From: Ascarosepion bandense
Lineage: Eukaryota; Mollusca; Cephalopoda; Sepiida; Sepiidae
Reading direction: 5' to 3'
DNA length: 64,000 nucleotides
Assembly (NCBI GenBank): GCA_037127315.1
Contig: JBBBDQ010001944.1
Coordinates: 791,001-855,000, forward strand
The translations under genes and the position numbers were made by a program. Within the stretch, counting starts at the first letter, position 1. Each line of letters starts with the position of its first letter. This document shows, piece by piece, positions 44,271 to 53,781 of the stretch. The notes beneath the pieces are model-generated. The model was not told where the DNA came from, did no database searches, and worked only from the letters and a program-made list of their open reading frames with translations.

Positions 44271-44512
44271 AGTAAAGAAAACTACAATCTCCAATAATTT
44301 AAATGTAAAGTTAATAGTCTTCTCCTATCTCACTAACCTACACCCTCTCTCTCAAGCTCATTTCTCCGTCCACTCCACTCTCATCAGTATTCTCATCCTT
44401 CTCTTACCCACTTCCTGACACCCCTTATGACCTCTTTCTTATAACTTTCCTCCTATGTAACCACCTGCAAAACAGTGGCAGTAAAATGCCTTGCTTGGGG
44501 CGATATGATTAT
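44271..44512 (+). mobile_element. LINE-J 3' UTR and tail fragment
   Basis: CTACAATCTCCAATAATTTA and TCTCCTATCTCACTAACC match the 3' UTR of copy 4 (42035-42090). The tail CCTGCAAAACAGTGGC plus AGTAAAATGCC ends at about 44510. Confidence 0.75.
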
Positions 44513-45360
44513 AAAAGAAAAGAGAGAAACATTCTTTAATTTCAAGCTTTGACTGCTCGTTGAATTAATTACGAATGTTTCCTTATAAGGATACGTCTGA
44601 TATCACTATTTACATCGTGTCCTTGTTTCATACGAATCTAAAGTTAGTAATGATCTAGTGCGCTCGAATAATGTACAATGGCAACTAGAATTGTCTTGCA
44701 GATCATTAATCTAAAACAGTAAATTCTTTTCTCGCCAAACGAAAAGAAAAAATAAACCTCTAAAACAATAAAAGTATAGCCGGACAATAATACAATTCTT
44801 AGCAAAGAGGTACATTGACATTTCCTGAAATTAATTTTTTTTTTTTCGTACTTAGCCCAACTATTAACGTTCTCCATTTTCGACAGATTATTGATCGTTC
44901 CTTTTGTCTGTATCATAATTTAAATGCTTACGAGTACAGTTTTATATTAAAACACTGCTCTTTGTATTTCTTCTTACATTCTTTGAAAGAAGCGGTGAGC
45001 AATCTGTCATCTGTTGATTTTCTTCTTATTTACCATCACTTGCCAATTCAAATAACGTCAGAAAGAAAGATTAGTATGACAAAATATCACAAAATTGGAG
45101 CAACAATCCAAAACCTCCGTCGTTTATCGCTATTGACACGGCTGATGTTCAAACGAAATACATTCCTTAGCTCCATCATTTCAACCCTCCACAGCTACTA
45201 CATATCAGGCGAAACACCCAGTGTTGATCCATCATCATTCACATCATATTCCATTGGTAAGGAGCAAGTTCCACTCTACCAGTTTATGCCCAAGAACTAA
45301 CTCTTTGTGGATGCTTCTTCGGTCTCTATGATTATAACTACTAGCTTCAAGCGTTATCTA
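44513..45360. other. No recognisable gene
   Basis: A 161-codon plus-strand open frame (44815-45300) exists but has no recognisable domain, no compositional signature and T-rich codons. I leave it uncalled as a gene. Confidence 0.4.
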
Positions 45361-45365
45361 TTCTA

Positions 45366-45850
45366 CATATCTGTTGTAGAGTCGTAGCGAAACCTTCGTC
45401 GCCAAGTTGTTTTGGCCTGTTATGGCCTGGAAGTAAAACACGGAAACAGGAAGGTAGATTCAAACAGTGTATTAGAATAACAAGAGAATATATACAAAGT
45501 AAAGTGTTAGTATTTAGATATAGAAGGGTACGTTTCAACTCTATTATTACGCTGCGTCTTGTCTGTCACTAGATTACGTCATAGCTGCGTCATAGCTGCT
45601 GTATTTACTAGCCTTCCCACGCAAGGCCGGATGTGACACATGGTCATTTTAATGTGGGAATTCCCAGCCATATAGCCGGGCCAAAAATATGTCTGTCTAT
45701 TTTTACCGAGTCGTGGTTGTACCCTTCGGCGGAACCACAACTGGGTTTGTGCTCTCTGCTCGGAAGCAGAGAGCTGACAGTGTTATAGGGTTATAGAGCA
45801 GTCATCCGAAGACGACTGCTTCAATGCAAACTCTGCGTCATAGCTGCATT
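45366..45850 (+). repeat. Q-repeat copy 1 (hairpin-rich)
   Basis: Blocks CTTCCCACGCAAGGC, CCATATAGCCGGGCCAAAAA, ACCCTTCGGCGGAACCAC and GCTGACAGTGTTATAG are shared with 61.37-61.72 and 62.40-62.51 kb. Hairpins: arms 45709-45718/45733-45742 (9 of 10 pairs), a perfect 10-bp stem 45751-45760/45765-45774 with a CGGA loop, and a perfect 7-bp stem 45797-45803/45814-45820. TGTTGTAGAGTCG at 45372 may be the left end. Possibly an LTR-like element; the class is unknown. Confidence 0.65.
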
Positions 45851-46185
45851 CCGGATGTCTCGCAGGTTACTATTATATTGACGGAGGAAGAATCCATTCC
45901 TATAGATAGGGTACCATATAACAATGTCTTCATAATATGCAGTTCTATTTTCTTGCTTTACATCCATACAACTTAATTCGGTAACACTCTACCGTGAGTG
46001 GCTACTGAGCGTTATGTTCTTTTCTATATGCCGTATTCTTTCAAGACGTTGACGTTCATTAGTCTCCATAATTTCCTTGTATTTATTGATGTTAATAAAT
46101 TTGGACTTTTGCCATCTCTGCCAAACCACTCTCCGCCATCAATTCGCTCTTTTTTCTTTCCTTTACTCTTCTTTACTTTCAAATC

Positions 46186-47040
46186 CTATTTCTTCATTAT
46201 GTGTCCTTGTAATGTCAACTCGTCCTTTCTAGTGTTAGAGGCTTGTGGAACATCTGTATTAATAAGAAATAATCTAGAAACGTATCCATTCAACAGAAAA
46301 TTAAATACGCAATTTCTTAAGAAGAATGTGGCTAGCTCAAATATTTGTCTTGCGAAACCGTAGACGTTGAGCATGTACATAAAGTGAGCATGTAGAGCCC
46401 TGTCCAATGCCCTGTCCAAGCCACAGATCGACCGTCGCCGTGTCATATTTAAAGCTTGATGGACAAATTCAGTGATGACTGTTAACACATCAGCGATAGC
46501 CCTAGAGAAACGGAAACCATTTTGTATATATGAAAGAAGACCATGCCAAGTAAAATGTTTAACCAATTCTTGTTAAGTAGTGTCTCTTGTACTTGACCAA
46601 AAAGTGGGACTAGACTAAATTTGAGAGATCAGAGTGTCTCCCAAAGCTCTTAAAGGCAAAAGACTTCTAGCAAGTATGAAGTAAATAGATATTTTTGCAC
46701 ACTTTGGCGAGAACAGGTTCTAGTTCATGAGCTTATTATTTAAGGCAATTGCAGGGATATCTTCAAGCTTGCATGTGTTGTGGGTATCTACTTTAGAAAT
46801 AATAGCAGAAATCGTGGACGGAGTTATGTGCTTATCACTGAGTAAAGATTCTGTTCTAAGGGGAAATTCAGCAGAGATACTTCAGATGAATCGAGAGTAG
46901 AAGTGGAAGAATTTCCGAGAAGAGCCCTCTGCTCTAACTGTAGTAGAAGACAACACTTCAAAATGATTAAAGATTGGAGAGATTGAGTCTTCACTCTAGT
47001 TCAGGATACACTTACCCAGCCGACACTAACCGAAATCATC
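46186..47040 (-). pseudogene. LINE reverse transcriptase N-terminal half (jockey-like)
   Basis: The minus-strand frame 46186-46566 reads LLSYIQNGFRFSRAIADVLT, VITEFVHQAL, then LDRALHAHFMYMLNVYGFAR and a FLINTDVPQ block. In active enzymes the corresponding positions carry a QYGFR motif, a catalytic aspartate in a F/LDxVWH block, and GVPQGS. Here the last is altered and the open frame stops before YADD. Upstream frames (to about 47035) read ISAIISKVDTHNTCKLEDIP and LEPVLAKVCKNIYLLHT, the fingers region. This complements the C-terminal LINE-J pieces elsewhere. Confidence 0.8.
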
Positions 47041-47044
47041 TACG

Positions 47045-47155
47045 ATTTTTGTTGCCATTGTTTCTAGAACTTCGTTGTCTTTCAACTATTCATTCTGTAG
47101 TATTCTCAGCATCCTTATATAAAACTAAGCTTCTGTTACTTTAAGTCTCTTTTTA
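47045..47155 (-). mobile_element. LINE-R fragment, minus strand
   Basis: Minus-strand reading gives RMLRILQNE and NEVLETMATK, the LINE-R block equivalent to 30540-30610. It abuts a plus-strand LINE-R copy. Confidence 0.6.
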
Positions 47156-47645
47156 TCTGTGATTGTTTGTCATAAACTGTTACAAAGAGTGCTGGATTGC
47201 TATGTGATGTCAGTTCTACAATACGGCAGTGAATGTTGGACAATAACATGGAAAATGAGGACAAAACTGGTAGCAGCGGAAATGTGGTTCTACAGAAGGA
47301 TGCTGCGGATATCGTGGAGCATGGAAGCAACGATGAGGTGTTTGAAAGAATGGCAATAAAAAGGAAATTAATACTGAGCATCAGGAAGAGACAACTGACG
47401 TTCCTTGGACATGCAATAAGGAAGGAGAGCTTGGAGAAACTGATACTGACTAGCCAGATAGACGGAAAAAGAGACAGAGGAAGGCAGCGGATGACATATT
47501 TGCAGGGCCTGATCAGGTGGATGACGGAACGGGGGTTGCGAGGTGTAACAGGAGCAAACATACTAAGAGCCACAAGGAATAGGGAGACGTGGAGAACCAT
47601 GATCGCCTACGTCCTGAAGGGACAGGGCACATAGAAGAAGAAGAC
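47156..47645 (+). mobile_element. LINE-R copy, plus strand, well preserved
   Basis: The frame 47159-47359 reads LDCYVMSVLQYGSECWTIT and AEMWFYRRMLRISW. A one-base shift moves into 47233-47634 with RKLILSIRKRQLTFLGHAIR, IDGKRDRGRQRMTYLQGL, LRGVTGANILRATRNRETW and a terminal MIAYVLKGQGT followed by a stop. The 3' end GGGACAGGGCACATAGAAGA defines the LINE-R 3' terminus. Nearly intact over 150 residues, so probably the youngest LINE-R in the window. Confidence 0.87.
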
Positions 47646-47791
47646 TCTGATAACACGACACCTGACCGCGTCTAATCAACCTCCCTGAGCTATGGCCGAT
47701 TCCGCTCACGTTGAGCTGTTGATCTCGGATTAACCTATGCCGGACTGTTTATTACCACTTGGTGAGGATAGTCTAGACATGCGAGGGATTA

Positions 47792-47792
<1 letters not shown>

Positions 47793-47840
<48 letters not shown>
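47793..47840. repeat. (TA)n microsatellite
   Basis: TA tract. Confidence 0.95.
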
Positions 47841-47841
<1 letters not shown>

Positions 47842-48084
47842 CCCCTTGATTCATTCATTTGTTTATTTATTTATCTGTTTATCCATTTATACACATGCTG
47901 ATATGAAAAAGCACAGACCATTCAACGTGCCAACATTTGATTAATTTTAATTTTTTTATGATTAATTTTACTTTACGGATTTTATTTATTTTCTTATTTT
48001 TTGTACTTACTTATTTATAAAACAAAAAACTTGGCGATCAGAAACAAAAGAAACTGGCCACGTAAAGCCAAAAATTTATTCGCC

Positions 48085-48125
48085 TAAAGAGAGTCTATTT
48101 TAGACTCGAAACACGTGGAGCGTTA
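48085..48125 (+). other. CTAAAGA-hairpin-GAAAC hammerhead-like fossil
   Basis: CCTAAAGA, a perfect 5-bp hairpin GAGTC-TATTTTA-GACTC, then GAAAC. The conserved G of the first core box is A, and neither stem III nor stem I closes. Probably a dead relative of a hammerhead-bearing repeat. Confidence 0.25.
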
Positions 48126-48219
48126 CAAATACCATTATGGACACTTAATGTATCATAACATGTATAATAACAAAAACAATAAATATACACTTTAAAGTAA
48201 ACGTTCACGGTTTCTCACA

Positions 48220-48225
<6 letters not shown>

Positions 48226-48277
<52 letters not shown>
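48226..48277. repeat. (TA)n microsatellite
   Basis: TA tract upstream of the perfect inverted repeat. Confidence 0.95.
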
Positions 48278-48279
<2 letters not shown>

Positions 48280-48370
48280 AGTGAGTATAGAATGAGGAGA
48301 GAAAAAAAAATTCTTTTTCCCGTCCAAAACATTAATTTAAAACAGTGATGTATAGAGCTGTAAATATTTA

Positions 48371-48534
48371 TTATAAATTATGTTTTAGAACATGTACATA
48401 ATTTTTCCTATATATGTCCTCTTCTCTATATATGTACTCTTTACTTCTCCCGATACTGTGTTTCAGTCCAACAATATGATTGTAGAGAAGAGGACATATA
48501 TAGGAAAAATTATGTACATGTTCTAAAACATAAT

Positions 48535-48540
<6 letters not shown>
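48371..48540. repeat. Perfect 58-bp inverted repeat with 54-bp spacer
   Basis: Left arm 48371-48428 and right arm 48483-48540 are exact reverse complements over 58 bases. The right arm is followed directly by a (TA)n tract (48541-48588). Confidence 0.97.

Positions 48541-48588
<48 letters not shown>
48541..48588. repeat. (TA)n microsatellite
   Basis: TA tract touching the right arm of the inverted repeat. Confidence 0.95.
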
Positions 48589-48589
<1 letters not shown>

Positions 48590-48689
48590 AATAATTACAA
48601 GCAAGTCAAAATAAGTGACAGGAAAGAAATATCAGTTGGCTTGTTTTTCAATAGAATAACCGTGTTGTATGATTTCTACGGTTGGTTGA

Positions 48690-48694
48690 ATTTG

Positions 48695-48744
<50 letters not shown>

Positions 48745-48986
48745 ATGGTCTTCTTCTTATTTCTAGTAGCAGGCGTGTTTTCAGGCCGACCCTATTTCAA
48801 ATATCTCTTTCCCAACCTCTTCTCGCAAGACACGGGAGCCGACTCACTAATGCTCGCCTCTCATTCTGATTGGGTTAAACACCACCTCGACCGGTATGAG
48901 AAATAGGGGTGTAAGCTTTTCATTTCCCTTACTGTATAACTCTTACCGGCTCGAAAGGAAAACATTTACATTCAACCATTTCGACT
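48690..48986. repeat. (TC)n-headed dispersed repeat Y, copy 1
   Basis: TTGACAATC, about 20 TC units, then about 240 bp of unique-looking sequence (GTTTTCAGGCCGACCCTATT; CGCAAGACACGGGAGCCGAC; CACCACCTCGACCGGTATGA) ending AACATTTACATTCAACCAT. A second copy at 51131-51417 is about 95% similar. Different flanks start exactly at both borders, so it is a mobile or transposed unit. On the minus strand the TC tract would be a (GA)n 3' tail, which would fit a retroposon. Confidence 0.8.
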
Positions 48987-49339
48987 TCAAATAAAAAAGG
49001 AGAAAAAACACACTCCCTCTATTTGTCGGCCTGTTCTTATTAACTGTCCTGGTAACTCAGTACACAGGAAATTGTTAAAGCCCCATTTCGCCCTAGAGTC
49101 ATTTATCGTCAAAACCCATTGACAGATACTTTGACTCGAATTACTTTGATGAATTCGCTTAAAAATAATTTTGTACCTAGTATACTTCGCACCTGCAATT
49201 TTCTATTTGTTAACATTTCGGCTTCTTTTCCCGACAAAAATAATTGTATTCTCCAATTTTAGGTAAATCTCTTCTCATCTTGAAAATCTCCTAAAACTAA
49301 TACCAGCCACCTGAAAATAGGGTTACACTCTTTTCTTGT

Positions 49340-49510
49340 TTATAATCTTTAAGATCGGTGGTGAACAGGTTGATTCCGCAAATTATCTCCCTGTTAGTCT
49401 CGAATAACATTTTGTTAAGGTACTACAGATTCTAATCAACACCAAAGTGATTAAGCATCTTATTTTACACGATCCCTTTCAGATAAACAATATGGCTTCC
49501 GTTTCTATAA
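49340..49510 (+). pseudogene. LINE RT N-terminal fragment, first part
   Basis: Plus-strand reading gives VDSANYLPVSLE, a stop, FVKVLQILINTKVIKHLI and LHDPFQINNMASVS, the fingers/palm start of a jockey-like reverse transcriptase (usual SNYRPISL ... QYGFR). The following codons end at FYKSVVD near 49510, where unrelated sequence is inserted. Confidence 0.6.
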
Positions 49511-49739
49511 GTCTGTTGTGGACCCAGAATAGGTCTGGAAGAGAAACACGAAATTGGGCATTAGTGAAATATATATTTAACGATAGAGCAAACACAAAGT
49601 CACTTCGGTCTAATACTTGGCAGTTAGACTGCCAAGTATTAGACCGGAGTTACTCAACTCAACTCAACCCAACTCAACCCCGAGAGGCATATTCTCCCGG
49701 TATTCATAATAATAGGAAGAGTTCATTATAGTCCAAACA
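49511..49739. other. Insertion between two RT halves, containing a perfect palindrome
   Basis: About 230 bp unrelated to LINE-J. Arms 49606-49624 and 49628-49646 are perfect 19-bp inverted repeats with a TAG spacer. An (ACTCA)n-like stretch follows at about 49651-49680. Confidence 0.6.
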
Positions 49740-49965
49740 GGGTAGGTCCCATACCAAGATCTACCACCGATATGTTAACGGTGATCTCTGAATTTGTCTA
49801 TCAAACAAGATATGTCTCAAAAGCGTTGAAGGCGGTTTGACATGCTAGCTACGTGTACAAGCTCAAGTCCTACGGCGTCACAAGACGAATATTTGACCTA
49901 GCCAAATCCTTCCTATAAAACTGTTGAATTCTTCAGGTACCGTCCGTTAAAACGTTTCCATAACA
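49740..49965 (+). pseudogene. LINE RT N-terminal fragment, second part
   Basis: Continues the reverse transcriptase: STTDMLTVISEFVYQ, SKALKAV then a stop, HASYVYKLKSYGVTRRIFDL and AKSFL. The catalytic aspartate block (FDxVWH) is lost to a stop. The spacing relative to the first part implies that the intervening 230 bp were inserted. Confidence 0.7.
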
Positions 49966-50282
49966 TCATGAAAAGGTGAAAATCAGCGCTAGGTTTAGGG
50001 ACAATTGATTGCAGGGTTACAGAATGGTTGCCACTGTTGATAATGTCCGCCATAATTTATGAATATAGAGTATCCTCGCAGCACGTAATATGTCCAATAA
50101 AACACCGTCAAAGATTAACACTCCCGAATCAGACACTGTCTTGAATCGGATTTGATCTCGAATAATCGGAAAAATATGGCTGCCTTTTATGCACGTCGCG
50201 TTGAACATTTTGAGCTTCTTGATTGTTTAAGCCTTCTGTTGGTAAACTATAAAATGGGTTTGCTCATGGGTGTCTCACTAGT

Positions 50283-50400
50283 ATATATGTGTATCCAAAA
50301 CAAAAGTATATATGTGTATATATGTGTGTATCTATGTTATATATGTGTATCTATGTGTATCTATGTATCTAATTATATGTATATATGTGTATCCAAAAAA
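50283..50400. repeat. Degenerate (TATGTG)n/(ATCT)n microsatellite
   Basis: Alternating TATATGTG and GTATCTATGT phrases. Open frames here are low complexity. Confidence 0.85.
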
Positions 50401-51130
50401 AAGATCAACAGCCACAACGTTACATATCGCACATCCAAAATACATAATACCTTACAAGAATGTTCGGTTTACAGGGTTAACTTCGTTTAGTATGGCTCAA
50501 GTACACACATATTTATCTAAATAAAATAGAACACCTATAGGCTGAGATGTCAAAGCTGCTCAGTATTTTCAGTAGTTCAGTATGACCATCTTTACTAAAA
50601 GTAAAGGTTTTAGTAAACAACAATGATTTTATTATAAGCGAGAAAGATGGACGTTGGAAAAAAACAATGAAGCGAAGAAAAACATTTTCAAGTCGCATTT
50701 TTGTTTTATGGTGATTTATCGAATGGGCAAACAACATTGAGGTATTTTAGATGATACAAAAGAATTTTCCAGAGAGTTAATCAATGAAACAATACCTTGT
50801 CATCTGAGAGTGACAAGTATCCTCTAGGGTTTTGTTATTATTAAAGTTCACCGAATACAAGGCACAAAAACCTAGACGGTTACTGAAATGTACGATATGA
50901 ATGTAAGAAAAGGAAGAAAATGATAAATTCTTGAGGCGAAATAAAATAACATATCGCAAAATGGCCCTTGAATTAGAGTGGTTAAGATTTTAGCGTTCAA
51001 TAAAGTATCGACAAGAGAGGTTTGGGGTTTTCGGAAAAAAAAATCTTGTCTGGCCAGAACTCTCTTCTTAGAATTCTTTACTCTAATATTACTTAAAAAT
51101 TATTTTACTAAAATTAATGACCAAATAATT
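50401..51130. other. No recognisable gene
   Basis: AT-rich with no family match on either strand. Confidence 0.4.
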
Positions 51131-51136
51131 TGACAA

Positions 51137-51183
<47 letters not shown>

Positions 51184-51417
51184 AATCGTCTTCTTATTTC
51201 TAGCAGCAGGCGTGTTATCAGGCCGACCCTATTTCAAATATCGCTTTCCCAACCTCTTCTCGCAAGACACGGGAGCCGACTCACTACTGCTCGTCTCTCA
51301 TTCTGATTGGGTTAAACACCACCTCGACCGGTATGAGAAATAGGGGTGCAAGGTTTTCATTTCTCTTACTGTATAACTCTTACCATCTCGAAAGGAAAAC
51401 ATTTACATTCAACCATA
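51131..51417. repeat. (TC)n-headed dispersed repeat Y, copy 2
   Basis: See copy 1 at 48690-48986; both ends of homology are sharp. Confidence 0.8.
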
Positions 51418-51999
51418 ATGACCAACACGATACTTATTTGTTTTAATAACTCCAGTATACATTAGTATACTATAATTAATTCCAATTCTAACCTAAACAA
51501 TCCATTTACTTTAAAAGATGAGGTAGTACAAAACAAATTTTTAAAAACCTAAAACACAACCTGATGTTAAAAATTATAGTCAACCCATTTAAATTATGTA
51601 TGTTCCTAGTATCTTACATAGACAAAATTTAAAACTATTGTTTTGACAACCAGCTACATTGTTCTCTCTTTCGTGACACAAATTTTCTACCTAATTCTCA
51701 CTTTTGATTGAGCAATATTGACACACCTACAATCATATTGTTTAACTTACTCCAATCACCATTCTTTAGTTTTCTAAATAATCATGAATGTATCTTATAT
51801 TGATTATATATTAAAAAATATCACCTGAAAAAGAAAAACATTGTTCTGAAAAATGAAAGAATTTAGGGAGTGATATAATGCTTTTATAAACCATTGTAAT
51901 AACAAAATTAAAATACTAATCTCTACTTTGTATTGAACACACGTTATAAAAGTAAATTCATGAACAGTGGGTTTTAATCTATATGTTCTTTAACTTCTT

Positions 52000-52000
<1 letters not shown>
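51418..52000. other. No recognisable gene
   Basis: AT-rich spacer. Confidence 0.4.
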
Positions 52001-52001
<1 letters not shown>

Positions 52002-52042
<41 letters not shown>

Positions 52043-52056
52043 TGTATGTGTGTGTG

Positions 52057-52088
<32 letters not shown>

Positions 52089-52092
52089 TACA

Positions 52093-52142
<50 letters not shown>
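52002..52142. repeat. Palindromic compound microsatellite
   Basis: (AT)n-GAATGTATGTGTGTGTG-(TA)n-CACACACACATACATTC-(AT)n. The whole 140-bp block is close to a perfect palindrome centred near 52066. Confidence 0.95.
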
Positions 52143-52143
<1 letters not shown>

Positions 52144-52512
52144 GAGTTATTAATTCTGCAATCGACTTGTGATACGGTGCGTTTTCTTGGTAAAAGATGA
52201 CTTTTCTTCTTCATTCGTGGTTGTTTATTTTGGTGGGGGGGGGGCGTTTTCTTCTGCCAAATGTATCAATAATGCAATATGTTACTCACTATAGGTGGTT
52301 CCAGAAATTAAGGCTTTATCAACACACGAATTTCAGAGTTTTTCATTGTTTTGAAAACTTGCAGCAGTAGCTTCACTTCAATAATTGTAATTTGTAAATT
52401 AATAATCTGTTTAAGCCAAAATTTTCCCGCGTACCATTTGAAGTTTAGTACATCATAAAAAATCATATTTTTTTTTATTACTAATGGCGCCGTTTAAATA
52501 TCAGGCTCGGGA

Positions 52513-52521
52513 GATATTGAG

Positions 52522-52604
<83 letters not shown>
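52513..52604. repeat. (GAT)n-(GT)n compound microsatellite
   Basis: About 14 GAT units followed by about 22 GT units, then SINE-A sequence starts. The GT tract replaces the SINE head, whose own sequence (GGATGTGCGTTGTGG) is GT-rich. Confidence 0.95.
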
Positions 52605-52608
<4 letters not shown>

Positions 52609-52880
52609 GCATAAGAAATCGAAGAGCCGAGTTTGAATTCCAGTCGAAAACAGTTCATTCACTTACGCAAAAATACAGGTGGAAAAGTTACTAATCCATC
52701 TCTTCTCCCTCCAGGTATGAGTTGAGTAGTAGAACATATTGTTTTCTATATCTTTGGTTAGTAACCTGCTACCGCAGAAATTAATGACAACCTACTGCAG
52801 GAAAATCTTCTGCCTTGTCATTTCTCGAATGTGACCGTATCGCTCGAGCGTGTATCACATGATAACACTTAACTGACTGA
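52605..52880 (+). mobile_element. SINE-A copy 10, head replaced by microsatellite
   Basis: Begins at AAATCGAAGAGCCGAGTTTG (B-box region) and runs to AACACTTAACTGACTGA. About 20% diverged. Confidence 0.8.
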
Positions 52881-53220
52881 CGTATTACTTCATATTTGTA
52901 CATATTCCATTTTTTCTTGAAAACTTCTTTTTCCATCCACTTTTGTCTGTGCATCATATTTCCCAGTATATGCACTGGAAAGTTAACGCCCGAAACGTTT
53001 TGATAAAAACAACAAACATCAGGAGAATAGTCCGAATGTAAATGTTCTAAATAATGATAACTCTTCATCCCAAAATTACAGACAAAAGTTTCAATCGGTA
53101 CCATGTTTGTTAAGAGATATCAATTATGTTCACCTGCTGTTCAATCAAGAAAGAAACTTATTAACAAGCCTTTGATCTTTGTTGAATAATGAATCTTCTG
53201 ACTTTTAAGAAAATAATTTT

Positions 53221-53225
<5 letters not shown>

Positions 53226-53263
<38 letters not shown>
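53226..53263. repeat. (TA)n microsatellite
   Basis: TA tract at the left side of a SINE-C fragment. Confidence 0.95.
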
Positions 53264-53265
<2 letters not shown>

Positions 53266-53276
53266 ATGCATTATAT

Positions 53277-53398
53277 ATTATAAACAGAATATCTACTTAA
53301 ATACGAGTATCGATCAAAAATAATGTTCAAACAAATCATTTCAAATTGTCGATTGTTTATAAGTAGTTTCGTTAATTTTCGTTAATTTCCATAGCATA
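53277..53398 (+). mobile_element. SINE-C body fragment
   Basis: ATATCTACTTAAATACGAGT, CGATCAAAAATAATGTTCAA and TTCGTTAATTTCCATAG match the reverse complement of the 60.06-60.58 kb array. Confidence 0.75.
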
Positions 53399-53504
53399 TT
53401 TACATTTGTTGACATTAAGATATATTTCAGAGCAGATATGGTTATTACGATGAATTCGAAATTTTGTTATAGGCTTAATTTGACTTCGTTTAGACTGATC
53501 GTCA

Positions 53505-53712
53505 TTCGTCGTCGAGACGCGCCAGATCACATGGTGGCTTACCATATGTGGATAGGGGTCGCAGTTTCGAGTCCTGCCGAATGACACACATTTTCGTAAT
53601 GAAAATGTATCGTAAATAATGAGTATAAGTAAATATATAATGCTATTTGATTATAAACAGAATATCTACTTAAATACGAGTATCGATCAAAAATAATATT
53701 CAAACAAATCAT
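53505..53712 (+). mobile_element. SINE-C copy with tRNA-like head
   Basis: GATCACATGGTGGCTTACC (A-box-like) and GCAGTTTCGAGTCCTGCC (B-box/T-arm) are about 30 bases apart. GAATGACACACATTTTCG and the ATATCTACTTAAATACGAGT body follow, ending abruptly at a (TA)n tract. tRNA-derived SINE. Confidence 0.75.

Positions 53713-53776
<64 letters not shown>
53711..53776. repeat. (TA)n microsatellite
   Basis: TA tract with one C interruption, directly after the truncated SINE-C. Confidence 0.95.

Positions 53777-53781
<5 letters not shown>

Noticed and set aside
44815..45300. 161-codon plus-strand open frame
   Set aside because: No recognisable domain, T-rich phenylalanine/leucine/serine composition, no splice or promoter context, and no second copy. 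Possible exon but unsupported.
46186..46363. Plus-strand frame MATERYVLF... (45998-46363)
   Set aside because: Its second half is antisense to the LINE reverse transcriptase on the minus strand; the first half has no recognisable content.
47045..47645. Twin-priming (5' inverted) LINE-R insertion
   Set aside because: The minus-strand and plus-strand parts encode overlapping protein regions and differ in divergence, so they are two separate copies.
53505..53575. Possible tRNA gene with GTTTCGAGTCC
   Set aside because: It leads directly into a repeated SINE-C body and lacks a closing acceptor stem.
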